From Arctopsyche grandis (lineage: Eukaryota > Arthropoda > Insecta > Trichoptera > Hydropsychidae), in contig NC_135362.1 in assembly GCF_051622035.1 (NCBI RefSeq), forward strand, positions 22,653,001 to 22,717,000: a DNA stretch of 64,000 nt. Direction: 5' to 3'. Under the pieces are notes generated by a model. It did no database searches. It worked only from the letters and a program-made list of their open reading frames with translations, and was not told the DNA's origin. Position numbers and translations under genes: made by a program. This document shows, piece after piece, positions 35,365-47,137 of this stretch (positions are counted from its first letter, which is position 1; the number at the start of each line of letters is the position of its first letter).

Positions 35365-37630
35365 TCATAGTATTAAAATTTACAATTAAACTTTCAGTGA
35401 TAAAATTATAATATTGAAATTAACTTATATTATTACATTTTATATAATTTCGTCAATAAAATCGATAATTTTTATATATTATTTATGTATTTTTATTTAA
35501 TTAATATGAAAAGCGCCATCTTTTGAAATAATGATAAACTTTTTCCTGTGTAAGAAAAGAAAAGTTTTGATTTTTCTTTTGATAGAAAGAAAATCTGTTG
35601 TATGCGGTACATTAACTATCTAATATGATCACGATCACAATTCCCATTTTGTACTACGATAAAACAACCCATCCCTCGATTTACGCGGTGGATACGTCTT
35701 ACAATAATTCGAGATATTGAACTCATACAGAATTGAAGGATGCGTTCCTGAAAATCACAATTCACTTAGATTGAAGTATTGGATTCGTGCAATATTTAAT
35801 ATGACACACCAAATAAAAATGTTTTATAAACGAAAAACAATCATTAATAATCAATTATTCTTACATGAAATACTTGGAAATACATTTGTCTCTCTGTCAC
35901 CTTCACTGCTAACTACTGATAGAACTGCCTTTTTCTTTGAAATTGGTTCAATGCTAATATTTTCATCACAACATACTTATGTAGATATTTATATATGTAC
36001 TTAATTGGGTTACTTTTATTTATATAGACACTTGATGATATTCTTTGGTTCAAAATATGTCATCTATTCCAGAATTATGTACATACAACTTCAACACATT
36101 CTACCTATGTATGTAACGTGTTAAAATTTTACTTAGTCCTCAATCAGGTTTCGTGATAATTGTCCAAGAAATAATAAATCGACCCAATTTATGTCTGCAT
36201 TTTATAGTCGGCTTTAAGGTCACTTACTATGATTTCCCTGTGAATAATTGACGTAATTGATATGCGCCATTGAACGCGCGCTAAATTACGCATTAGTTAG
36301 TAACACGCACTGTTATTTAATTTTGCATCAGGAAAATCACCAATCGAAGACTTTTATTTTATTTAAACACCATTTGCGGACGCGAGCGAGAGACAGTTAT
36401 TCGCAAAAAGTATCTGTGGAAGAAATTCTTGCACTTGCGGTAAAAGGCAATACATTCAGAGAATGTCAACGTATTTTTGTTTTGAAATTATGTTTTTGAC
36501 ATTTTTATCACTGTCATTACAGTGACTTTAAATATACATAGATAATGTCCATATGTCTCACTTATAATAACCGTCAGTTCAGATGAGTACGACCCATTTA
36601 AACATTTACATTTTACTAATCCTTAAATATTACATTAATATACAAAAATAAATATGTACCTATTATGTACATATATGTATTATATACTAATCACACACTG
36701 AAAGCTTTTTTTTTTACTGTAACGTTAATTATACCGAAATTACATTAGTCGACATTCTCGTTGATTATATATATGTATAATAATCATTAAATTTGTGAAA
36801 CAAATATATGTATAATCCTTAATGTTTTCAATTCCGCGAATTCAATCCATTAGTTTTGCGAATTATCATTAAAATTTTCCTCTTTTATACGAGTATTTAA
36901 ATTTTTGGTGAACCGGTATTTAATAGATTTGCAATAATGTTTGAAATTAAGTGTGTTTGCAAATTATTTTTAATGTTTAAAAATAAAAATAATCAGTAAT
37001 TTTTGAATTACACAAAGGAGTTTTTCTGTATTCATTTGTACATACTACACATTTAAATGAAGACAAGTTTGTATAGCAAAATAAGCATGAAATTTATTAA
37101 TCAATTTCAAAATGGAAACACAGCCTAGGAGCAATCTTCGCCCTCCATATAACAAGGAAAATAGTAAGAAAATGGGTAATACGAAGACACCTGTCTGTCT
37201 ACAGAACTTATTTCCCCTTATTATAGGGAGGTAGGGACTACAAAAGTATTCTCCCGATTGAATGAATTTCTGGTTTTGATGACCATGCTTTGTGATGCAC
37301 TTTTGAAGACGGCAGAAAACAACCACAGTAAAGAACCGAGTAATAAATTGAACAGGTGACAATGACTGCTTCTCGATTTACTTACAACAGTTGATGACAT
37401 AAAAAATGCAACAGATACCGCATTTTGTCATAATCGATAATCGTTGGTAACCACTGTAACCAGATATCGAGATCATTCCACTCTGACTGCAATCGCCATT
37501 TATGTACGAACAGTCTCCGTTCGAACTTTGGAGTGTGCGGTTCTTTCACCGAACGAAAAAAATACTTCGATATTTAACATTTCATAATTTGACGATCGTC
37601 AAAACACACCGTGTAAAGAAATCACCTGCC
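35365..37630. other. Intergenic B-C and gene C leader
   Basis: Mostly AT-rich with microsatellites. A moderately GC-richer block (37430-37630) containing CGAACAGTCTCCGTTCGAAC is the presumed promoter and 5' untranslated region of gene C. Open frames at 35717-36499 and 37045-37362 lack motifs and consensus starts. Confidence 0.5.
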
Positions 37631-40600
37631 ATGGCTAACGTCAATTCTGCATTTGGATTATTCGCTGTATTTTTGCTAGCGACTATTGTTTCTTCTGCAC
37701 CAGGAGATCGAGTATGTATACACATAATATATTGATTTTAATAAACACATAATATTATAAAATTCGGTATGGTAATGTGCAATTTAATGATTATGGTCAA
37801 TCGTAAAACATTCAATGACAAAAATTGTTTCACGTTAAAAATTTCGGTCAGAAGTACTTTCAAGGTCTACTAGGTTTACTTTAATTATAAATATGTATGT
37901 ATGTGTATTATGTATGTATGTATATCTATTGAATTCATACGTTTTAAATGTAGCGCAAAAAATACAGTTTGTCTATTTAGATTTTACATTTCAGCTAATG
38001 ATAAAATAATAATCAATTACTTGTATCTGTATGCATTTTCGCACAACGGTGGTTCAAATTTTGTATGTATTTTTAATGGAAGTCAAACATCGATGACACC
38101 ATTTCTAGAGTGGGTTATTTTTTTCAATTATTAAGAAGAGGACGCATTTCGAAATTACCGTTAACTGTATTCAAACACTTATTTTCCTTTCTTTTGTATG
38201 TGTTTTAAAAGCTTTTATTTACATAGCTTGGCATCCTTAGATACATACATACATACATATGCGGTTCGGCCCGCTATTCGGTTGAGTCACTTCCGATCGT
38301 CAAATCGATCTGAAATTTTGCATACGTATCTATTTTTATCTAAGATTTATTTTTATCTTTAAAAGTATGTTATGTAGATACATATTTATAGAAACTAATA
38401 ATTATTTCTTCAATGGTGAAGGTTACCGTTTAAGTGAAAGTGGGAAGTTACATATCATGCTGCGTACGGACCTAACCAACTACGATTTTGGTCCAACGTT
38501 TTAACCAGCAGGATAAAACCAGTAGCGTACAAAATATCGAAATAAAAATTAAATTTAAAAATTGAAATTAAATATCAAAATTAAAAATATTATTATTATA
38601 TTAAAATTAAATTCAAATATCAAAATAAAATTATAATCAATATATTAAAATTAAAATAAAATATTGAAAGTTAAAACAGAACATGCCCAATTATAATAAA
38701 TTTTCGAGATTGACCTAAAATTAGATCATCAACAATCACATACAGGTAATCCTCGACTTTTGTTTGTCGAAGATGTTTTGACTTACGAAGATACGCACTA
38801 AGATCGAAAAAAAAATCAAAGAATTATTATTTTTACTTCCCCGTAATGCGCAGTTACTGAGAATATATCATGTGTTAGTATGGGTGACCGAGCGATGGTC
38901 CCAACCCGGTACCTAGTCGGTTTATCAAACGAAATTTTTTTAGTCTTCAATTGTTTCTCTCGTCGAAATAAATCAATTAATTAAATCATTTCTGAGGTAA
39001 ATTTTATCGGATAATGTGTGATTATTAATTTTATTTCGACGAAAGAAAAAAAACCCTTTGACAAATCACCGACATCCGACACCGCGTTTTTTTATGAATT
39101 GTTTTTTTTTTATCGATCGTCTACGGTAGAAATACAGTAACATCTCGAGACGACTTTAACAATATTTTTTTTCGCTCGTAAGCAGAGAAATTATAATATT
39201 TCTCTGGTTTTAAATGCGTATCGTCATAATTCAAAACATTGTTGTAATTCAAAACATCAACGATGATCTAATTTTAGCTCAATCTCGCTCTTTAGCTTGA
39301 TTTTTATATTTAATTTCAATTTTAAAATTTAATTTTTATTTCGATATTTTGTACGCTACTGCTGGTTAAAAAGTTGGCCCAAAATCGTCGTTGGTTTAGT
39401 CCGTAAGCACCATCAAACTATGTATTAGAGCAATCAGTGGCGAGTCAAGTAAATGGGGGGCCCCAAGCGCATTTGAAATTTCAGGCCCCCACTTCAGTAA
39501 AAAAAATGCTATCATCGTTTTTTATCACGCTTTTCAGTATATGGTTTTTTATTAGGATTTTACAAAATCATATTTTTTTATTGATTTACTACTAGTGGTT
39601 TTACCCGGCTTCGCTCGGTATTTGTAATATAAACCGCTTAAACATGACTAATCTTATAGTAAATATATTATTAAATTTATTTGAATGGCTTTATTTTATA
39701 CAACTTTATTTGAATATTATTTTGTTGTTTGTTATTAAATTAACTGTCACGAACAAACAAACATATATACTAAGCAGCGCCGGTTTTAGGGGGGGGGGCT
39801 GGGTCGGGTGGTACCCGAGGGTGCCAAATAAGTTGGGGCGCCGCTCGATGAGCCAAAAGCGCTTTAAAATTAAAATTAGAGCGCCAAAGGCCCTACATTT
39901 ATACTCGGCAAATTCTATTCAAATAATCTACTGGAAAAAGCCAATCTTCACATTAAGCTCACCGCAAATTCAAAATCTGATATTATTAGCAATGAACTTA
40001 TCAATTTAAAAGCCTTTCACTCATTGTATTAAATTTTATAAATCAGCACAATTTACAAGAATTATATCCAAACATTTGGGTTTCTATGCTTTTGCTGACA
40101 CTGCCTGAAACTATAGCGAGGTCCCAAGGCCGGGAAAAAAAGGATGTGTTTAGAAAAAATTGCCCGAGGGCGCTATTGGGTGTAAGGCTGGCACTGATAC
40201 TAAGTATCTTTCGAAATTATATGTATACCAGAATCCGGCGCCTGCGCCTGCGCATCCCGGAGCCGGAGGCGAATTTATTTTTCGTCATGGAAACTTTGAC
40301 TTGTTTTCGTTTCCCATCCAACTATAGTTACAAAGTCTCTTTCGAAATTATATAATATGAATTTCATTTATTCTTGGCTTACGAACGTATTGTGGACAAT
40401 GATAATAATTTGTAAGTTATACATTTTGGTAGCAAGGGACAATTTCGGGGCTCCCAATATTCGGGGGCTCGAAGCGCGCGCTTATTTTCATGTACAATGA
40501 TAAAATGTCGCTGAGAGCAATGCTCTTTTATTATTTACGTATTCATAAATATCGATAAGTAAAATATGTATTGGGAAATAATTGCAAATTGTGCTCATCA

Positions 40601-41303
40601 TATTAGAAGTGAGATTGTGTAATATTAAATTCTGAACTAAATTCATGGTGATGTGCGACGAAAGTGAGAGCTGTTGCACATATTATATGCGATGAACGTG
40701 TTATTGCAAAATGACGTTTTCAATTCAATAAAAGAAAGTAGAAAATTAATCGCAACAAACTTAAAACATCAATGTCGCAATTATTAAAAAGATTGAATCT
40801 AAGAAGAATGAATATACATAGTATGCAGTACTGGAAAATGATTATGAGTTTGGCGCTTACATGTTCGTTCATGTCTCCTAAGTATAATACATTGTATTGT
40901 AATGCAAATGTTATTGATGATTTCAGGCAACAGCCGAAGATGTACACTTGAACACTGTATTACCCGAAGGAGAAATATCATCAAAAATAGTTCCAATTGA
41001 AGCTGAAATAGTGGAACAAGTTTCAGCCGCTTCAGCCGATGCACCTCACCTGGAACTGGAATCTGAACTGACGACAAAGTCACCTTCATCGCCGACCAAC
41101 TCCGTACCAAATCATACATACTTTTCCAGAGTCATCACTAGCATATTTGAGGTAATAACAAATGATTCAATTATATTATAACAATTGACACTCAAAATTC
41201 TAGTATAAAAAATAATGACTTATTTCAGATACCGATCGCAGTTTTGACAGCAGTCAGAAATTTGGTACAGACTGCCACAACTCCTAAAGTGCCAGCTGTC
41301 TAA
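37631..41303 (+). CDS. Secreted acidic protein with IPI module (gene C)
   Basis: Exons 37631-37711, 40927-41151 and 41229-41303 are all joined in phase 0 and encode 126 residues. The start ATGG lies in a good context (CTGCCATGG). Residues 1-23 are a clear signal peptide ending SSAPGDR. The middle exon (75 residues) is acidic and Ser/Thr/Pro-rich, with one Asn-His-Thr glycosylation sequon, and ends RVITSIFE. The last exon opens IPIAVLTAVRNLV. The first intron is 3.2 kb and has been expanded by several transposons, so a missed exon inside it cannot be excluded, but the joined frame needs none. AATAAA at 41481-41486. Function unknown. Confidence 0.75.
38457..39413. mobile_element. Foldback-type element in gene C intron
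   Basis: The left block (38457-38585: CGTACGGACCTAACCAACTA, then GATTTTGG, GTAGCGTACAAAATATCGAA) returns inverted at about 39300-39413 (TTCGATATTTTGTACGCTAC, CCAAAATCGTCGTTGGTTTA). The inner parts are AT-rich, with secondary inverted matches (GATGTTTTGA near 38770, and TCAAAACATC near 39250). No coding frame. Target duplication not evident. Confidence 0.65.
39434..39490 (+). repeat. Isolated hAT-like end
   Basis: CAGTGGCGAGTCAAGTAAAT followed by a GGGGGGCCCC block has the form of a hAT MITE terminus (CAGTGGCG...). I find no matching right end downstream, so it appears truncated. Confidence 0.35.
39592..40380 (-). repeat. Helitron-like repeat (copy 2), interrupted by a hAT MITE
   Basis: The head CTAGTGGTTTTACCCGGCTT and TATTTGTAATATAAAC match copies at 9613 and 58077. 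After the inserted hAT MITE (39775-40196), the repeat resumes with GTATCTTTCGAAATTATATG and a GC-rich GCGCCTGCGCCTGCGCATCC block. It then reaches ACAAAGTCTCTTTCGAAATT, also found at the end of copy 1. Confidence 0.5.
39775..40196. mobile_element. hAT-type MITE nested in a Helitron-like repeat
   Basis: The ends CAGCGCCGGTTTTAGG and (inverse of the right end) CAGTGCCAGCCTTACA, together with subterminal CCCGAGGGTGCC / GCGCCCTCGGGC, are inverted partners. Both sides carry ATACTAAG (39767-39774 and 40197-40204), an 8-bp duplication. Its 422 bp carry no transposase. A 121-codon open frame that spans its left edge is artefactual. Confidence 0.85.
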
Positions 41304-42640
41304 TTTTCAATTTATTGACAGTTAAAGTGAATTTTAAATGAACAGTTTTGTGTGTAGTGTCAACATTTAACACAAATCCAAATATATTATATAATATGTA
41401 TGTAGGTATCTACCATAATTTAACATATACATAAATAGATGGCGAAATGTGAAGCAACATGTATCTAATTAAGTTATATTAATAAATTGTTTTTAAATAA
41501 TACCTTTTTTTCAATCAAATTCAAATAAAAGATAAGCATGTGAAAGTTATTTATAAACAAACCTTGATGTGTATGTCATTGTCCTGAAATCTGTATACAA
41601 AGTCGTTTTACCTTTATCATGCGTCATATTGTGCAATATTTCTGATTGAAGATTCATAATCGAGGACGTATTTAAAAATGGACGACAACACACCAGACGG
41701 GTGTTTACAAAAAAAGTTATCTCTAATAACTCAAAGGTTATATTTGAATCAGTGAAAAAATTACTAATTTTTTTATGAAATTTGAAATACGTATGGTCAG
41801 ATTAAAAGTGTATTTATTTTGTAAATAATTTAAACAAATAGCTAATATGGTGGAAGAGTCTTCTTGAGCAGACTGTATTGTTTTTGGGTGGGAGACTTCA
41901 GTGAAAGTTACACAGCCAGTAAACTTGTGACTCAACATCAGTATCAAGAGTGTTTCCAACAAAACAGGTGTCTGCAAATAGTTCTCACCCGTAAGTCACG
42001 TAATCCATCATTAATTTATTTGAACTTGTTTAGTACACAAGTGCCGATAAAAGGTACAAATAATCAACGATTTCTTAATAACTAATTATGTCATAATTAT
42101 TACATACTAGTTAAAAAAATATTCAAAACATTCAATTGTGTACATTTTCAATGAAGATTATTTTTTATTGATTCAATAAATATTTAATTGAATTTTTTAA
42201 TGCGTTTATATAAAAAAAAACTCCACAAAAAAGTTAATAAATATATTCTCAGAAAATTTTATTGACGTATAAGTTTATTTCAATTGTAGTCTTCAATGAT
42301 TTGAACTTTGGATTCCAATACATAATGTGATAAAAAAAAGTCTAATATTTTACCGTAATATTATATGTACGTACATACATATGTATGAATTGTTATTTCT
42401 TACAACCAATACGGGAAAAACCGAAAAATATGTCAATGATTAGTAATTGAACATATCTACAGTATCATTAATTTTTCGAGCGATTTTTTGTTTTATATAA
42501 TGTTTTGTATATTATAAATAATCTATTCATTTGAATGCATTTCTTTTAGAGTGTGATTGTTTGTGTATCTTTTATGACCACATAATCATAATTAATGATT
42601 TGATTTTTAAAAGCTTTTATTTAGTTTGATTGAATTTCAG
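41304..42640. other. Intergenic C-D
   Basis: Contains the 3' end of gene C. No coding exon recognised; short frames at 41738-42085 lack family motifs. The sequence ends with the acceptor GAATTTCAG (42633-42641) in front of gene D, so part of it must be a leader intron of gene D. Confidence 0.5.
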
Positions 42641-42648
42641 GTTTCAAA

Positions 42649-43715
42649 ATGTCGATGTATACCAGTACCATATTCCTATTGTTCTCAATCTGTCAAATAA
42701 ATGCAGCACCTACAGATGGACCTATAAGAATAGAACTTTTGACAGAGAAAGTATCAGGTCTGTCGGAGCAAGCACATCAGAAATTCAACACATTGAGTGA
42801 CACAGCTTTGCAGAATGCAGAAGCGATAAACGACCTAGTCTCTGCGAATCTCGTCACAGTTGGAGATTATCTCACTACAGGTATTTTATATAGATTTCGC
42901 TTTCAATTGAGTTGTCTTTACATCTGATGCATTTTATTTCTCATCAGGTGTAACTGCTACAACCGGTGCGGTGAAAGAACAATTAGATTCTGCCGGCAAA
43001 TTTGCAAGACAGGCAACATCACTGTTACAAGATACGGCAACTCAGGGAGCTAAAACAATAGCAGATGGAGCTGCAACAGTCATGAGTCAAAAATCTTCCA
43101 TTTTATCTTCAATTCTCGACCAAGTTAGAAAAATACCGGTTTGTTAAAAAATATGTGCATTTTTAAAAATAAAGTAGAAACGTTAATATTTATAACTCAC
43201 ATGCAAATGTTTTGTTTCAGTCACCGATAGATATATTTTCAGAGCCTCCCAGAAAGCTTGATTCAGTAACACTTGAGCAAGAAGATTTAGGTAGTCGTTT
43301 AATGTCGGCGAAAGAAAATATTGGAACATATTTTGCTGGTATTTTTCAAGTAAGTAATTATCTTAACGTTAATTTTAAGATTTCTACTCTTGGGTACAAA
43401 CTATGTTAATGATTTTAGGCCGTGCCAATTGTTGATACAATTAGCGAAGAAGAAAAATATGGCAACACTGGAGATAAATTCGAAACTGTGGGAAAAGCTT
43501 TAGTGAGTGGTTCTGAAAGTATTACAAGTTTCATCAGTAAGGCAGCTGGGGTAAGCGATTTTCCACTTTATGATTTTTCATTTTATACAAATTTTATTTG
43601 TGAATACTTATTATTAATCTCCTTTTAGTTACCCATCGAATTAGTAAAAAATATCACAAGATCTGCTTCAGCGAATCTCAATAATTTAGGAGGACGCTTA
43701 ATTGGACTGAAATAA
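42649..43715 (+). CDS. Secreted protein with repeated Pro-Ile joints (gene D)
   Basis: Five exons (42649-42880, 42948-43138, 43221-43349, 43419-43550, 43629-43715) give 256 residues. The first intron is phase 1, the other three phase 0. An acceptor (TTTCAG, ending 42641) eight bases before the ATG shows an upstream leader exon. Residues 1-21 are a signal peptide ending NAAPTDG. Residues 30-130 are predicted helical with heptad-like Ala/Leu spacing (QAHQKFNTLSDTALQNAEAI), suggesting a coiled or amphipathic helix bundle. Three successive exon starts read SPIDIF, AVPIVD and LPIELVKNI, after exon ends KIP, GIFQ and KAAG, so the family module is repeated. Very short introns (67-82 bases) separate all exons. 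Function unknown. Confidence 0.8.
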
Positions 43716-44588
43716 TTATTTTATATTGTACTTAATTAATAATTATTGTATTGATTGACAATTATCAATTGTGTAAATATATTATATTTATATATGAAGT
43801 TTGATGAATTATAGGCCATTTGTGATGAATTAAGTAATAGTTTAGTTAAGACTTGGCGCTCATGGTTGTGACAAAAATGTTTTATTTTTAATGCGAAGTG
43901 CTACAAGTATTATTAAATAATTTCAAAATGACTTTTAATTTTTAACACTTAAAATTGTACAACTTATGTAAATCGACCCAAGCTTAACATTTATTTCAAA
44001 TATGAAAATATATTATCTGTACATATCTAGTTTGTATAAGTACGTAAAACTTAAATCTATTTTTAAAAAATGTTAAAATTGTATTAATTATCAACGGCGT
44101 TTATTTATACCTGCAAGTAAATATGGATATATGTATGTAAATGTAAAATTTAGTACTTGTTTATATAACGGCCAGGAGATAATATCGGCATAATATACTT
44201 AAAAAAGTAAAAATGAGAAACTAACCCATTCGGAACAAATCTTTTCTAACTTTGTCTTAAACAGAAGAGAAATTAACATATACATGCTTGTTTTTCTTGG
44301 CAGTACCATTCGCTGGTCGTTATATAAAGTAATTTTTAAAATATCATTTTTTTTTATTTAAGAACTTCGGCAGCTAAATTAGTCTTCTTTATTAGATAAT
44401 AAAAATAAAGTTACGTTGGGAGTACCAAATTTATGACTCTTTAAATATTAGAATATTTATAAGAAGTATCAAAGACAAAACTTACTCAATGACACAACGC
44501 TCACACATAGTGACTAAAAAGTTCTACAGGAGAAAACACAGCGTTTGGGCATTAGGCTGAAATAATAATATTTAAAGCAATTGACGAT
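43716..44588. other. Downstream of gene D
   Basis: 3' flank of gene D with ATTAAA-type signals near 43912; otherwise AT-rich and featureless. Confidence 0.5.
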
Positions 44589-44813
44589 TTAAGGTCTGTT
44601 CATACCTATCCAGCACGACCCGTATCCTGCAGGTGTCCTGGAAGTGCGGATAGTATTCTTTGGTACATTATATGGACTTATTCATACTCCATTCGCGCAT
44701 GCGCATTTACGCATTCATGCGCGTCCATATAGAATGTACTAAAGAATATTGTCCGTACTTGCAGGATACTTGCAGGATTCGGGTCGTGCTGGATAGGTAT
44801 GAACAGACCTTAA
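44589..44813. mobile_element. TTAA palindromic MITE (copy 1)
   Basis: TTAA stands at both ends (44589-44592, 44810-44813). The inside is one long palindrome whose ends read GGTCTGTTCATACCTATCCA and its inverse. A TTAA duplication is the mark of piggyBac-type insertion. A second copy lies at 53184-53408. No coding capacity; the open frame across it is the palindrome. Confidence 0.85.
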
Positions 44814-45154
44814 ATAATGTATTGCTATATTTATTAGTGCTAAAGAAGAGCACTACCAAAGGCAAGAAAGATACTCAGTTATGTCACAAAGTTCTTATTA
44901 TTTGATTGAAAATCAACTGGCCGATGACTATAGGAATGATTGTCCATGACCGTAGGTAATATGGTCCATAACTATAGTTTCCCCTACTTTCAATTAAAAA
45001 TATATTTATTGTGCAGGGAATATAATGCATGCTACCGCAGCGAGTTTAGACCAACCAAGCGCTTGTCATTTACATAACGCATTTAACCTCACTTTTTAGC
45101 TCGTGTCAGATTTACAGAAATTTGTCTTGTTTAATGTGATCACAGCTTTTAAAG

Positions 45155-45930
45155 ATGGCATTGTTAAATTTGGCATCTAAAATTTCATCTATAGTCACTA
45201 GAAGTGCAGGTTATTCATTTATATTTATTTTCGTTTACATTATTTTGACTAAACGTCACGCTAAAATACCGCAAATCCTATTCTAATGCTATCAAATTTA
45301 TTTGATTACATTGAAGTTGATGCTTGCAATTCAATCGACGATTTGGGAAATGTATTTGAATATAATATCATAATCCCGCATTAAGTTGCTGTAAACATTA
45401 TATTTGTTATTACAGGTAGTGTAATCTCGAAGCTATACAGCACAAGTTTAATTCCAATTAGCCAAAGAGGACGACAACCTGACGAATCTATAGTCAGAAC
45501 AAAATCCACAGAGGAAGTCGATCGAATTATAAACACAGTTAATCAATTAGCAGCTGCAAAGCTAAGTAGAAATTTCGCCATAATCCAAGTACGGGGCAAA
45601 CAGTATAAGGTCACAGATGGTGATTTGCTCATCGTAGAGGGATTTTGGCCACCTAATATAGGCGATAAGTTACGGCTCGACAAAGTCGTGTTTGCAGGAA
45701 CCAAAGATTTTTCGTTGATTGGATTGCCGCTGGTGCAACCCGGCTTGGTTGATGTCATCGCTACTATTATTGGAAAAGAAATGTCTTACACGAAGACACG
45801 CTTTCGTAAGAAGAAGAGGAAACAGTTCATGAGAATAAATTTCATACGTAAAGAACAAACTATGATGAGAATTAATTGTGTTAAAATAGGTTCAAATTTA
45901 AACCAACCGACAAACACAGCATTTAATTGA
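45155..45930 (+). CDS. mRpL21: Mitochondrial ribosomal protein L21
   Basis: Exons 45155-45209 and 45416-45930, joined in phase 1 (GCAG|GTTATT..TTACAG|GT), encode 189 residues. The N-terminus (MALLNLASKISSIVTRSAG) is basic and amphipathic, as expected of a mitochondrial targeting sequence. Residues about 72-178 form the bL21 domain: FAIIQVRGKQYKVTDGD, then GDKLRLDKVVFAG, and the basic YTKTRFRKKKRKQF loop that contacts rRNA. The protein is a large-subunit component of the mitochondrial ribosome. AATAAA signals at 46057-46066. The gene is convergent with MED29. A TTAA MITE sits 340 bases upstream. I chose the ATG at 45155 because it gives the targeting sequence and no other in-frame ATG precedes the exon. 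Confidence 0.92.
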
Positions 45931-46733
45931 TGTTGACTGTTTAGAGATGGAATGTTTTTTTATTAGTACCGATATTACTGGTTAAGAATTGCATTACGCA
46001 TTCGAGGATTGCCTCAGCATTTGTATTGATTATTGTTTTATACTATTATATATTGTAATAAATAAAAATATTTATAAAACTCGATCATATATTATGTTAT
46101 TGTAAATACACCCAGAAATATTTCACAGTGAACTATATGTGACGATTTTCACTTATATATATGGAGAAGACATTATAAGAGGTGTTGCTATATTCCCATA
46201 TATGTTCATATGTATGTCATATTTGGAAACTTAAAATGGGAGAATTTAAGTGCGCATTTAAATTTGAGTGAATATAATTATATTATATCATTTAAAAATA
46301 TAAATTAGAAAAAAATTATAATTATGTAGATGATAAAAACAAAAGAACACACAGAAAGTCTGTTCCTTTAATATATTTATACATTTAAAACAATAAAATA
46401 AGCAATAACACTAAAAACCTTTAATAAATAAATAAAAATACCTGATCATTTGAAAAATTATAAGTTTTAATTATGTCCTCATTTAAATATCACTTGCGGG
46501 CAGTTGATAAATTACTTTCATTATATAAAAATATAAACCAACCTAAAATGAATTAAATGCGCATTAATGCTGAGCATTAAAGATCTTGCATATGTATATG
46601 GAGGATTGGAAACTGTCCAAGTTGGCCCACTCTGTAAAATAGGTGTTTAATCTTAATAAATTGTGAGTTAAGAATTTGTGAATTAATTTGCAAGTTTGTT
46701 GTAGTTGAAATTATGGGAGCTTTTCAATTCTAC
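45931..46733. other. 3' flank of mRpL21
   Basis: AT-rich sequence with polyadenylation signals near 46057; no further feature until the solo LTR, whose left target duplication is CTAC at 46730-46733. Confidence 0.5.
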
Positions 46734-46944
46734 TGTTGCGTAGAGGTGGGTGGAGGATCCAAGTAAAAGGCCAAAGTCGTTTCACAGCATTTATTGGTGA
46801 TTAAGGAGATACACGCACTGCCAGTGCTCCGTCCAGAATGTCTTGATATCTGATAAGTACCGCCTTATAACGGATAGGTCGCTCGGGGCATCTTCGACGT
46901 CCGGTTACTTCCTATTGTTCCTAGTGTACGTAACATTCGTAACA
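46734..46944 (-). mobile_element. Solo LTR, Ty3/gypsy-like, fossil
   Basis: A 211-bp block with TG..CA ends (on the minus strand TGTTACGAATGTTACG... to CTACGCAACA) is flanked by CTAC on both sides (46730-46733, 46945-46948), a 4-bp duplication. On the minus strand it contains a TATA-like TTATAAGG and a CAATAAATGC polyadenylation signal in the order expected for an LTR. No internal region is present, so it is a solo LTR left by recombination. The intact ends and duplication suggest a fairly young insertion. Confidence 0.7.
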
Positions 46945-47137
46945 CTACTATTCGATTCGTTCTTAGGCGCAAAGTTCGTATTATTGGGCTGATGATGAAT
47001 TCAAACAAAATTATATTTATTGTATATGTTTATTACAAAATGTTACAATTACATAATATCGACTTAGTATTAAATATTTTGCTATATTAAAATTAAGATC
47101 TCTCGTCACAATACAAAATAATTAGGACTACATAATA

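Noticed and set aside
39644-40009. 121-codon plus frame with GGGWVGWYPRVPNKLG
   Set aside because: Starts in one repeat and runs into the nested hAT MITE; no family match and no ATG context.
44660-44905. Conserved-looking open frames at 44660-44905 (+) and 53095-53337 (-), with near-identical translations
   Set aside because: Both lie across copies of the same TTAA palindromic MITE; similarity is that of the element, not of a protein.
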